Positions 34,287 through 45,176 of a stretch of DNA of 64,000 bases are shown piece after piece; the stretch's first letter is position 1, and each line of letters starts with the position of its first letter. The stretch comes from Hordeum vulgare subsp. vulgare (Eukaryota; Streptophyta; Magnoliopsida; Poales; Poaceae): contig NC_058522.1 of assembly GCF_904849725.1 (NCBI RefSeq), positions 235,265,084 to 235,329,083 on the forward strand, in the 5' to 3' direction. The position numbers were made by a program, and so were the translations under genes. The notes below the pieces were generated by a model. That model was not told the origin of the DNA. It saw only the letters and a program-made list of their open reading frames with translations, and ran no database searches.

Positions 34287-36827
34287 TCAAGGCTTGGTTT
34301 TAGGTACCCATTTTTTAATGGGTCCTTTCATGTTAGAGACAAGGGTCTTAGGAACCCAGATAGCCCATTCAATATCTTCATCGTAGGAACCAATAAATCT
34401 GGCATAAACATGCCCATCACTAGCACAACATAACACATAAGAGGAATTGAGTTTGCCAGCTGTGTTAGTAGGAGCGGCTTTGCCCTTCTTGAGGTTCCCA
34501 TAGTCCACCTTGTTCCTGTTCACCTTCTGAGTACCCTCACCCTCCTTGACAAAGATGTCCATGAGGGTGAGAGATCGTTTGCTCTTGTTCTTCCTTTTAC
34601 CTTTTGACTTGGAGGTAAGTCCAATTCCTTCCTTTCCTACGACACCCTTTTGAGTGCTCAAGAGATCGTTCAGACTCTTCTCACCTTGTCTGCATGACAC
34701 AAGGCCCTTCTCAAGTTTCTCCTTTAACTTGGCATTTTCTTCCACAAGATGAACATGCTCACAACAAGGGTTAGTTGCACAAGTATTATCAATTAGCACA
34801 AAGGGAGGACAAGTAGAGATCTCCTTGGTAAGCTTTGCTTGGAGTTGATCATGAGACTCTTTCAGAGCGAAATGAACACCTTTCAAGGCTTTGTGGGCCT
34901 TGTCAAGTATGTCAAACTCTTCTTTGAGTCTGTCACGGCCAACCTCAAGAGCATACTTTTCAGATTTAAGCATGCGAGTAAGAACAACATCATGATCCAG
35001 TTTCTTTTGCATTTTAGTGCAGTCATCGTTATATGACTCCTCAAGAGCCAGACGAAGAGTGCGCTCTTCTTCAAGAGTACTAGATAATTCGGCAATTTCA
35101 TCGGCATAGTCACGACTATGTCCATGAAGCTCGGAGATGGTCTCCTCATGAGACTCAATAAGGTCAGTGGCCTCACCCAATTGTTCCAAGAGAGCAACAA
35201 AATGCTTCTTGGTTTCTCCCTTAATAGTGCATAGAAACTTATCAAGATCATGTTCATTAAGTTCTCCAACATCACTATCTTCTACACAATTTAACAATGA
35301 AGGAGTAGAAGTAATGTTGGTCTTAATGATAGAAGTTACCTGATTGGTACCTTTTGCCATGAGGCACTTGGTGATGTGGTTCTCGTTGGGGGCGTTGAAA
35401 AGAGACACCTTCTGGGAAGGGGTAGTGGCTATAGCAACAGTTGCCGTTGCCACTGTATCATCATCATCATCATCATCAGAAGGATACTCCTCCAGGGCCA
35501 CCATTCCTTTTGGGTGAGGTTTCTTCACAAAGTTGTTCTTGATTGGAAATGATTTGGTTTTGTCTTTGCGAATGAGCTTGCCTCCATTGTCTTCTCTCTT
35601 CTCATATGGACATTCTGCCACGAAGTGACTCACGTTGCCACAGTTATAGCATGTCCTTACTCGTTGTTTGGGTTTGAAACCACTTGAGTTATTCTTGTTG
35701 AAGGTTGGTCTTGAGTTCCTTTTATTTCCCCAGAATTGCCTTGATGCAAGAGCCATGTGCTCATGATAGGCATACTTTGTGTCTTCCGGGCAGCTCTCCT
35801 CTTCCTCATCTTCTTCTTCTTCTTCAAGCATTACTCTTGCTTTCAACGCAAGTTTGGGTGAAGTGATTTTTGATCGGACACGAGCAAGTGCATTGTCGGC
35901 AGTTTCGTTCATGATTGACATTGCAATGAACTCATCCAACACTTCACTGGAAGACAAAGAGTGAAAGTCTGGCCGCTGACGAATGACAGATGACATGGCT
36001 TTGTTGAAAGGCATGATGGCTTTGAGAAACTTGCGTTTGACCCAAGTGTCATCCACATCCTTACTTCCATGATCCTTTAGTGCCACGGCAATAGCAGTCA
36101 CCCTCCGATAGAGATCACGAGGGTCCTCTTCTTCCTTCATCACAAACTCATCGGCCTGATCAAGTATCACTTCATAGTTGGATCGTTGAATACTTGAGCT
36201 TCCCTTATACAACACCATAATATGCTCCCAACAATCCTTGGCCAATGTGAAGGGACGTAAGTGGGGAAGATCTTCAGGTGGCACAGCAGACTGAAAGATA
36301 AACAGCGCAGAGTGATTATATTGATTGTCTGCATCTTCTCTTGGAGTGAGGTTGCTTGGGTCATGGGGGTAATATCCTTGCTCGATAATTCTCCACAAGT
36401 TTGTTGAGCTGTGATTCAAATGAGACTTAATAGAAAATACCCAGTTAGCAAAGTCACCTTTCACAAGTTTAGGAGGAGGACCAACAGGATTAAGACGAGG
36501 TGCGAGAACGGGTCCTCCATAAGTCATGGGAGGTGGAACAGAGGCATGTTTTCCAGTCCCATCCTTTTCGTGAGGTGAAGCAGGTTGCATACCTTTAGCC
36601 GCTTCCTTAGAGGAGTTGGCCTCCGAATCGGAAATGGTGGGTTTAACCACTAAAGCCGGTTCGGGTGAACTTCTAAGACCATCAATTAATTCCTTAAGCA
36701 TGGTTTTGACTTCGCTCGTCAAGGACGTCTTGAGGGCTGCCATAGCCGTATTCAAGTCGTCCCTTGTGACCGAAGTCAAGTCCATGCCCTCGGGTTGCCC
36801 ATGGTTCACTTCCTCTTCGCCTTCCAT
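34287..36827 (-). CDS. gag: Gag of element C (846 residues)
   Basis: Forms the retrotransposon particle and binds its RNA. The ATG lies about 40 bp after the primer-binding site. Residues ~120-330 form the Copia gag domain ([35 protein letters not shown]). A Glu run sits at 335-345, and the zinc knuckle is C393-x2-C396-x4-H401-x4-C406 ([14 protein letters not shown]). An Asp run occupies 451-457. Residues ~515-690 are rich in charged heptads and probably form coiled coils. The C-terminus is lysine-rich and ends WVPKTKP before TGA. Such a long gag with a coiled-coil extension is typical of Sireviruses. Pol follows in another frame. Confidence 0.9.
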   Translation of the reverse strand: MEGEEEVNHGQPEGMDLTSVTRDDLNTAMAALKTSLTSEVKTMLKELIDGLRSSPEPALVVKPTISDSEANSSKEAAKGMQPASPHEKDGTGKHASVPPPMTYGGPVLAPRLNPVGPPPKLVKGDFANWVFSIKSHLNHSSTNLWRIIEQGYYPHDPSNLTPREDADNQYNHSALFIFQSAVPPEDLPHLRPFTLAKDCWEHIMVLYKGSSSIQRSNYEVILDQADEFVMKEEEDPRDLYRRVTAIAVALKDHGSKDVDDTWVKRKFLKAIMPFNKAMSSVIRQRPDFHSLSSSEVLDEFIAMSIMNETADNALARVRSKITSPKLALKARVMLEEEEEDEEEESCPEDTKYAYHEHMALASRQFWGNKRNSRPTFNKNNSSGFKPKQRVRTCYNCGNVSHFVAECPYEKREDNGGKLIRKDKTKSFPIKNNFVKKPHPKGMVALEEYPSDDDDDDDTVATATVAIATTPSQKVSLFNAPNENHITKCLMAKGTNQVTSIIKTNITSTPSLLNCVEDSDVGELNEHDLDKFLCTIKGETKKHFVALLEQLGEATDLIESHEETISELHGHSRDYADEIAELSSTLEEERTLRLALEESYNDDCTKMQKKLDHDVVLTRMLKSEKYALEVGRDRLKEEFDILDKAHKALKGVHFALKESHDQLQAKLTKEISTCPPFVLIDNTCATNPCCEHVHLVEENAKLKEKLEKGLVSCRQGEKSLNDLLSTQKGVVGKEGIGLTSKSKGKRKNKSKRSLTLMDIFVKEGEGTQKVNRNKVDYGNLKKGKAAPTNTAGKLNSSYVLCCASDGHVYARFIGSYDEDIEWAIWVPKTLVSNMKGPIKKWVPKTKP

Positions 36828-36863
36828 ACTCTTCGGGTGGTTAAACCCTTAATAAAGAGACGT

Positions 36864-36876
36864 GGCTCTGATACCA
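36864..36876 (-). other. Primer-binding site of element C
   Basis: TGGTATCAGAGCC on the minus strand, complementary to the initiator tRNA-Met 3' end, two bases from the LTR. Confidence 0.9.
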
Positions 36877-36878
36877 AT

Positions 36879-38330
36879 TGAAAGGATCGATATGGTTGGC
36901 TAGAGGGGGGGGTGAATAGACAACGACCACTTTTTAATTAATCTTAACAAGTTAAGGTAAACATTATACGGGTTCACAAATAATATGACAAAGAGGTGAC
37001 CCCTATAGAAGCTATCAACAAGACCTATTAAGACAAGTAAGATATTGTAACAAGGAAAAGCAACTACAAAGTAAAGGTTAGAGATAACCACAAGTGGAAC
37101 CGATGGAGACGAGGATGTGTTACCGAAGTTCCTTCCCTTTGACAGGAACTACGTCTCCGTTGGAGCGGTGTGGAGGCACAATGCTCCCCAAAAAGCCACT
37201 AAGGCCACCGTATTCTCCTCACGCCCTCGCACGATGCAAGGTACCGTGATTCCACTATAGGTGCCCTTGAAGGCGGCGACCGAACCTTTACAAACAAGGT
37301 TAGGGCAACTCCACACAAAGCTTGGAGGCTCCCAACAAGACCACGAAGCTTCACCACAATGGAATATGGCTTCGAGGTGACCTCAACCGTCTAGGATGCT
37401 CAAACACCCAAGAGTAACAAGATCCGCAAGGGATAGGTGGGGGAATCAACTTTTCTCTCGGTGGAAGTGTGGATCTAGGCCTTCTCAACCAATCCCTAAA
37501 GAATCAACAAGTTTGATTGGCTAGGGAGAGAGATCGGGCACTTTTAAGCTTGTGGAGCAACAATGGAGCTTAGAGAGGTAAGAGGTGAGGTTCCTCAGCT
37601 AGAAGAACCCTTTATATAGTGGGGGGAAAATTCAGACCGTTTTCCCACTCTCTGCCCGAGATCCAGCGGTACTACCGCTGGGAAGGAGCGGTACTACCGC
37701 TGCCAGGCGGTACTACCGCTGCATGCAGCGGTACTACCGCTGGAACCAGCGGTACTACCGCTGGGACTTCCAGCGGTACTACCGCTGGAACCAGCGGTAC
37801 TACCGCTGGCCCTTGGTAGTGTATAAACACTACTACCGCCGAGAAAGTCTTCGCAAAAAGGGTCCGTCCACGAACTACCGCTAGGTAGGTGGAACAGGGC
37901 ACCTGGAGCGGTACTACCGCTGACCAGGGGCGGTACTACCGCCAGCCAGCGGTACTACCGCTGGTAGTCCAGCGGTACTACCGCTGGGACCAGCGGTACT
38001 ACCGCTGGGGACCATTTTGCCGAGACGCAAAGAACAAACAGGCGAGGGCCGCTCCAAGGATAAAGGAAAGGGAGAAAATAGAGGTGTGCGTGTGCAAAGA
38101 TAGATTCCACCCAAGCCTTTCCACTACGGATCCCCTCTTAATAGTACGGCTTTCCTATGACTCAAATAAAGAGAATCTAGGATAGCGCCGTGCTTCCGTT
38201 CCCGAAGAGAGGAGTCGTGTCGTCTTGTGCCGTTGACGAATGTTGCCTGAAACCTTGACACACACGATTAGTCCTGTATGGTACTGTCATCAATCACCAA
38301 AATTACTTAGGCATAAATTATGCCTCAACA
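36879..38330 (-). repeat. 5' LTR of element C (1452 bp)
   Basis: Nearly identical to 26225-27721. It holds 12 palindrome units (seven plus five, 37663-38007) against 14 in the 3' LTR, and the TATA box at 37618-37611. Its end at 38330 is followed by the target duplication GCTAC. Confidence 0.9.
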
Positions 38331-38335
38331 GCTAC

Positions 38336-38626
38336 CACGGGCTGCAAGCGAACAAGGCGCCCCAGGACGCGCCCTGTTGTCTTGTGGGGCCCTAGTGTGG
38401 CTCTCGACCATTTTCTGAAGCTTCATGGCAATTGGATTTCATTTGGTATGGTGAACCTGTAAAGTGAAAAACACGTAGAAAACAACAACTAACACTAGGC
38501 ACTGGGTCAATATGTTAGTGCTCGAAAATATTATAATATGGTAAATAATGACCCAAAAAGTATCTTAGAATGATAATATATTAGCATCTAACAATAAAAA
38601 ATTATAGATACGTTGCAGATGTATCA
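38336..38626 (-). mobile_element. Gypsy-type solo LTR E, proximal part
   Basis: Minus strand starts TGATACATCTGCAACGTATC. Continues at 26224 after removal of element C. Followed on the right by GCAAC, matching the left flank of the distal part. Confidence 0.85.
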
Positions 38627-38631
38627 GCAAC

Positions 38632-39559
38632 TTAGAAATTTGATACCATTTGATAAAGGCGTTGGTGTCCCATCTTTTGATGAGATGGTGGCTATCGTTT
38701 TTGGTGGAGTAGACTTTGTCGATCCGACTACGAACGTGCGAGGACGTCGCGCCTTAGCAATCACTAAACCAACTCCGAGAGGTTATTAACCATGCCATAG
38801 CATGACCAACCTGACCATGAGGGTCTATTTCATACAAGCAAAACAAGCAAGAAACTAAAATTGCAATATGGATATTGCGAATATAAGAGGAAATGTTTAT
38901 TGATGAAATGGGCTTCTCTGACGTCTTGGTCTAGTCGTGGAACACAAGCGAAGGACGTGAAGTTGCAGTTACGGCAAACTTTTAATCTAAACAGAACCCA
39001 AGTCCAAACAATACCCTAAGGTTTGTATATATGCAGGAATAGAGTGGGATTTCGTGACCCCTTAGAGAAGGGGTCCGAAATAAACCTTAACTCAGTTTCG
39101 CCAGACATACAGACCCTAAAAACAACCTATAATGCGGTATTTTGAAATTACATGGGTCTGGACAAATAATAAGGTGATGCAGCACCTATAGTATCCTATG
39201 GACGAAATTTATGAAGTGACATCTTGTATATTTCTTCCAATCCTTCGTGTTGTCATTATGGTGGCTTGAAAGTGCTAAAATAACTACTGGAAGCGTCATT
39301 GTTCTTCCCCACGCGTGCACCTTCTTCTCTATGCTTGATCTCACTCTAATGGAGATCTTTTTTGTCCATGCTAGGTCTTTCATTCATAAGTAAAACAAAA
39401 GCATCTAATTTAGGCAACATCATATGTTCGTGAACATTAGAAGTATTTCCAAAGAGCGAAAGTACCTCACAATTTAGTTCGTCTCAATGAGCTCTAGTAA
39501 CTGGTCCAATATGTGTAACTCATGGGGATGTGGGTGCAATATTAGTAGGGATGTCCTCA
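38632..39559. other. Unassigned repeat-like sequence
   Basis: Continuous with 24785-25018 before LTR E inserted. Contains no intact gene. The style (agatggtggctatcg, tggtctagtcgtgg) suggests an old retrotransposon, but no boundary is visible. Confidence 0.4.
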
Positions 39560-40997
39560 TCATATAGGGGATCAATTGTAGCATTTCTCTATAAGTAAGA
39601 GTGCAGAACTCGACGAGGAGCTAAAGGTATAATTAATATCCCCTCCAAGTTCTGTTGACCACCGGTACAACTCTACGCACACTTAACATTCTCTTTACCT
39701 AGAACAAGAATAAAACTACTTTGAAGGTGTAAAAGGATAAGTTTGCAATAATAACACTAGAAGTACTTAACTAGAATAAAACTATGAATAATTTGCAAGA
39801 TAATAAAGTTAGTTGTTTAGTAGAAATATTTTTGTAACACAAGAGAAAGATTTGTCCCTAGGCAATTGATAATTAGACACGTATTATGAGCTAACATACT
39901 TTGTGTACTTGGATCATATGCACTTATGATTGCAACTCTAGCAAGCATCCGCAACTACTAAAGATCATTAAGGTAAAACCCAACCATAGCATTAAGTATC
40001 AAGTCATCTTTACTCACATACAACATCCCCCTTACTCGTGGTTTGTGTTTCAGTCACTCACGCAACCCACTATAAGAAAATTATGAACGTACTGCAACAC
40101 CCTACAACGGTATTCCCACACGCTTGTGCGACATCGAGGGTACCATAGGATAGCACCAAAATAAAACATACAACTAAAACAAATCATGATCATCAATCAA
40201 CCCATAGGACAAAACGAATCTACTCAAACATTATAGGATGGAAGATTATAATGTGTAGCATTGAGCACCATGTTTAAGTAGATATTACAGCGGGTAGCAC
40301 AGATGTTACACCGCTGCATAGAGGGGGGAGAGTTGGTGTTGATGACGGCGAAGTTGTTGTTGTAGATCACTGTCACTATGGTTCCCCGGTGAGGCTCTGG
40401 CGAAACCGGGAGAGAGGAGGAGAAAGCCCCCCTCCTTATTCTTCTTGCATGGCCTCCTACCGAGATGGAAGGACAGTTTCGCCACTGGTCCATGGACTCC
40501 ATGGCTCCCGAAGGGTAGGAACCCCTCTGAGATTGGATCTCTATCTCTGTTTCTTTTTTGTTTCGCATTCTGTTTTCTGGTGTCTCACCGTTTCTAATAT
40601 TCCCAAAGATGTGTAACTCTAATTGGGCTGAAATTTTGAGGGGATTTCCTTGGGAAATTATATGTGTTGCACAGAAAGAAGGGATCCAACCGACTTACGA
40701 GGGAGAAAGAAGGCAACACAGCACGCCCATACCCGCTAGGCGTGTCGTGTTGCCTTGTAACCACCTCTGGCACCGTCCTGCGTTGATTCTTCTTCCCAAA
40801 AATCACATCTATTCCAAAATAGCTCTATTTAGAATTTGTTGGATTTTCTGCGAAACATGCAAAAAAGGAACTGGCACTAGGCATTGGACCAACATGATAG
40901 TCCAGGAAAATCATATATATTGTTACCAAAAGTATATAAAGTTGTAAAATAATGGCATGGAACATCCAAAAATTATATCTATACTCGAGATGTATCA
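39560..40997 (-). mobile_element. Gypsy-type LTR, minus orientation; left end uncertain
   Basis: On the minus strand it starts TGATACATCTCGAGTATAG, and the rest parallels the LTR of element D (for example ...CCTTTAGCTCCTcgTcgag and the splice-like ccttctggcaccg region). The left boundary is estimated by this parallel. I could not find a target duplication (right flank ACATG). Confidence 0.55.
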
Positions 40998-41002
40998 ACA
41001 TG

Positions 41003-41078
41003 GAGCAGGCTCCAACAACTTTGTCATGACCGGATCCAGTTTCTGGCTAGGAAGTGGGGGTACCAACACAATGGCATC
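41003..41078 (-). pseudogene. Gypsy-type gag-like fragment, part 2
   Basis: On the minus strand it continues the frame of 52997-53728 after element F and its duplicated GCATC are removed (..VTFDAIVLVPPLPSQKLDP..). No stop in this short stretch. Confidence 0.5.
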
Positions 41079-44000
41079 TGTCGGGACCCCGATCCTAAGT
41101 CATAGGAACCCATCTTGTAACACATCACATCACTTTGCGGCCTCACACACGGTAAACTCCACGGCTGCCACCTTACCTTGGCCGGGACCGTTTGCGCCTT
41201 TTGGCTCACGTATATGAATATGTTGCTAGCGTTCAAACGACAAGGAACCCGGGTCAACATGACTAGTTATAAACCCAAGCGGTACATTCGTACAGGGATA
41301 GGCATACATAACCCAGCAAGGCAGGTGTCGATCAACAGCGTGTGTAGACGAGTCATAGCAAGCTACAAGGACTCCATTACACCGCGTGACATTTCCCCGA
41401 GGGAACAGACACAGCAGAAAAGAAGGATACACGCCGGTCAATCAATGTGTCTAGAGCAGTAGCAAGCTACCAAGGCTCGATAGAAGCACAAAGAGGAATT
41501 TCCTGTAAATAGTACTACTAAAGGCACACAACTAGGTGTCGAATCCCACACATATAATGCATTTCATAACATACACACAATATGAACGATATGTGTAGAT
41601 ACAACATGGCATCACAACATAACTCTATGACTCAAGATTTTATTAAGGACTCATAAGAATCAACATAGTGTGATATTACAAACAGGGGTCTCGTGACCCG
41701 ACACTCAAGTCATACAAACAACAAGCGGAAGCAAATCATGTCTCGGTACAGACATGTACTAAAAGTGGCTGGAAGAGCCTGAAAAGCTACTACGACCCTA
41801 CCAAAGGAGCCAGACCTCTGTCTGGGATTCCCAAGCTATTCCGGCCAACATCGAACACATCGTGTAGAACCTTTTAATGAGTCTAAGTCTTCTCTGCAAA
41901 AACATAAATAAAGCAACTATGAGTACAAAGGTACTCAGCAAGTCTTACATCAGAACTATCTACATATGCATCATGTTTCAGTGAAAGGATTGTGGGGTTT
42001 GATTGCAGCAAGCCAGCTTTGACTCTTGGCTAACCTGTACTACGACTACAAGTTCTTTCTTTGAGGTGGGATAGCGCACACGAGTCCACATATTCACCAA
42101 TGCAATACACCACTATGGATCCACTCGCGTCTCCCTACGAGAAAGCCTTCCATAGCACTCACACTTATCTTGCATGTTTTAGAGTATCCATTTAAGTTGT
42201 CTATGTACCACGTAATGTTTCCAAGTAGTCCATATCCGAGGACGCGGCTATTCGAACAGATTAAATCACCCTGCAGGGGTGTACTTCTTCACACACGCTC
42301 CCACCACTTATCACCATGTGCACGTCATGCATCTCGGCAACGTTCAAGCGGAAGCAGTGGCGTGGGTGTCGGCCACGACCGTTAACTACACAAGACCCTA
42401 GTCTAGGTTTATCGCCTATTTGAGACTGAACCCGCAAGGAAGTCCGGCCGAGGTTTCCTCTACGGCCCCAAACGATGTGCGCAGGGTTCCCAAGCCCACC
42501 ATCCGGGAGCCACTTGGTACATCGTGCCACCGTGTATCTACCACAGAGAAGCCTACCCCGTCGGGCAGAGCTAAACACGGCCGCCAACACTTTTCCTACA
42601 AACACCAGAAACTAGTTGCAACTCCTGGACAGAGATATAGGCGATTAATAAGCCAAGAGGGTCAATTAAGTGTCCAAATATGTGGTAGTATCTTGTCTTG
42701 GATAACATACACAGAACTCAGTTCTTAGGGACGGTCCCAATGAGACAACCCACCATGTACTCCTACATGGCCTCTCATCGCTACCTTTACCAAATCGGAT
42801 TCACACTTTTACTCTCACACTAGAGGATATGATCACAAACATTCTGATTCATCATCCAGATGGATCAGACCTGTCACGACTCTAAGCATAGCAGGCATTG
42901 TAAATAAACATGGATGGGTAAGCACAACAAGGCTCAAGCAGTTGCTACTCATGCTAAGTGGTTTCAACTATTTACTGTGACAAAATCAGGTCATGCAGAG
43001 GAATGGGTTCAACTACCGATAACATGTACAGTTGGATCATGTTTGTCCTAATGCAGTAAAAGAGAGAAGGAGCGAGAGGGTGGGTTTATATCAATATGCT
43101 CAAGGGGGTTTGCTTGCCTGACACGTCTGAAGATAGCAATGAGTCTTCATCAATGTAAACGATCACATCGTCGGAACCATCGTCTACCGAGAGGGAACAA
43201 CACCGGCAAACAAGAAAGGAACAACAATTACTTCAGGGAAAAGCAACACTATGATGCATGATCAAGAAATGGAGATGAAATGTGACAGGGCCAATATAGC
43301 TACCATTTCTTAGGTTGAAGCTGGATTTGAATCAGGATTCGAACATCACTTCCACAAGGTGTTTTCCGGATACCCTTTTAATTGATTCGACCTGAAGCTC
43401 AGGTATAACTTGTTTTTAACATGCATGAGGATGGCATTTTGGGGTGCTGAGTTTCCTAGATCATTGTTTGGTCATAGTGATTGAAGTGGAATTCAAATAA
43501 GAATCAAATTCCAACTTCAAACTATTTATTAAATTTACCCTATTCATCATTTTGTCTATTTCGTGTTGTTAACTTTCTCAAACCAGCATGTAAATGCCAT
43601 AATCAGATTCTTTGGATTTTTCTGATCCTTTTTCATATATCAATTATTTTCATTGGACTTACAGATTATTTTCTATGATTTTTAGAAGTTTTAGGCATTT
43701 TCTGGAATTAATTAAAACAAAAATACTGCATCAGCACTGCGTCATCATTGCGTCATCAGTCAACAAGCCCTGGGTCAGGTCAAACCTGACGTGTGGGGTC
43801 CACACGTCAGTGCAGAATTAGATTAAGAGAGTTAGGTTAATCTTAATTCTTATTTTAAAGCCGTAGGGCCCACTGTCAGTGTGTCATTAGGTTAGTTAAT
43901 TAACTTTCGTCATTAACTAAACTTGTCAGGGCCAGGCCCACCTGTCTATGACCCTGGGAGGTCAAATCCCCCGGTCAAAAGCCACACCCACCGGTGGCTT

Positions 44001-45176
44001 GACGCCGGCGAGGTTCGACGCGGCGAGGGTGACCGGAAAACTCCCTCCGGTGACCAATCGAGCGGCGGAGAACACCTACATGGAGCTAGGGCTCTCCTGA
44101 ATCCATTCTGGCAGGTTTGAGGTGCTAGGGAGGTCTGTGGCCACGGCGGCGACGGGCGGAGCGGCGGCGCGCTACGGTCAGCAGGGGGCAATGGCTACGG
44201 TGAGGAACAGGTCACGGGGAAAGGGGGAAAAGACGCAGGAGCTCACAGCGATGCGGAGGGGGCACACGGCGACCTCGAGGAGGCGCAGATGGCCGCGAAT
44301 CGAGGACAGCGGCCTTCGATGGCCGTAGGTTGAAGAAGGGATCTGGGTCGGCGTTGTGGAGCTGTTTTGGTCACATGGCTCGACGGGGAGGACCGGCACG
44401 TCATGGCAAAGGGGATGGGCTGCTCGGGGAGGCCTAGCAGGGGTTAGGGAGGCGCCGGTGAGCTCGAGCCGAGCTCGGCCATGGCGAGAGGAAAAAGAGC
44501 AGAGGGGGAGAGATAAGGGAGAGAGAGAGGGAGGGGCTCAGGGGAGGAAGAAAAGAGAGGCACGGGGGGGGGGGGGGGGGGGTTGCTGGCGCGGAGGAGG
44601 CGAGGAGAAGCTGCCACGGCGAGCAGGAGGTGGCGCGGCCAGCCCCGTGCTCATCTTCTCCTCTGCCTACTAGCAGGAGGAGGAAGATGACAGGGGAGCC
44701 CCTGGTGGGCAGGGCCTGCAGGGCACGACAGGTAAGCTTTTTTTTTATTCTATTTCTTTCTGGCATTTAGATTTAGGTTTTAAAATAAATTGGTTGACCA
44801 AAAATAAAACCCTAAAATGTTATTATGTGACAGAGATAATAATACCCAATGCCACATAAAAGTTTCAACATTTTTGAAACTTTTATTTTAAAAGAAAACA
44901 AAATAACTCCATTCCAAACAATTATTTGATCAAATCAAAAATCCTTTTCAAAATGTTCGAGTGACTTCAAATTTTGGTTCGACAAATTTATTCCCTGTCA
45001 CTATTTTCCCAAATAATTGGAACATTTTCCTGGTTCCTTTTAAGGTATTAATTTTTATTGCCTTGTTGCCAATTTTTCAAATCATTGGGGTTTTGATCAC
45101 TTCCTATTTTAAACATCAAAGTTTTATAATGCATGCATGAATGCTTGGCAAACAAATGAAAGCTAGGGTTGTGACA
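41079..45176 (-). repeat. 3' LTR of element F (4098 bp)
   Basis: Contains a GC-rich island (about 43930-44730) ending in a long poly-G run (44567-44582), paired palindromes (43774-43810) and a candidate TATA box TATAAA at 43090-43085. Open frames within the island are longest on both strands because stop codons are rare there. Confidence 0.85.
43774..43810. repeat. Two adjoining perfect palindromes in the LTR of element F
   Basis: GTCAGGT-caa-ACCTGAC is followed directly by CTGACGTGTGG-ggt-CCACACGTCAG (43786-43810), sharing the CTGAC. The second contains ACGT cores of the bZIP type. In the other LTR (about 51600-51636) the second palindrome has two changes. Confidence 0.7.

Larger units (their letters stand above)
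26225..38330 (-). mobile_element. Element C: young, near-complete Copia/Sirevirus with gag, pol and spliced ORF3
   Basis: 12.1 kb on the minus strand, flanked by GCTAC (26220-26224 and 38331-38335). Order in sense direction: 5' LTR, iMet primer site, gag, pol, polypurine motif, palindrome array, TATA box, ORF3 exon 1, intron with a second array, ORF3 exon 2, polypurine tract, 3' LTR. The LTRs are nearly identical outside the palindrome array, so insertion was recent. The long gag, Copia-order pol (integrase before reverse transcriptase) and extra 3' ORF fit the Sirevirus (Maximus-like) lineage. Confidence 0.9.

Noticed and set aside
44726..44768. Apparent tiny intron (cagGTAAGC...tttctggcatttag) in the F LTR
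   Set aside because: Only about 43 bp, below the size of plant introns, and antisense to the element.
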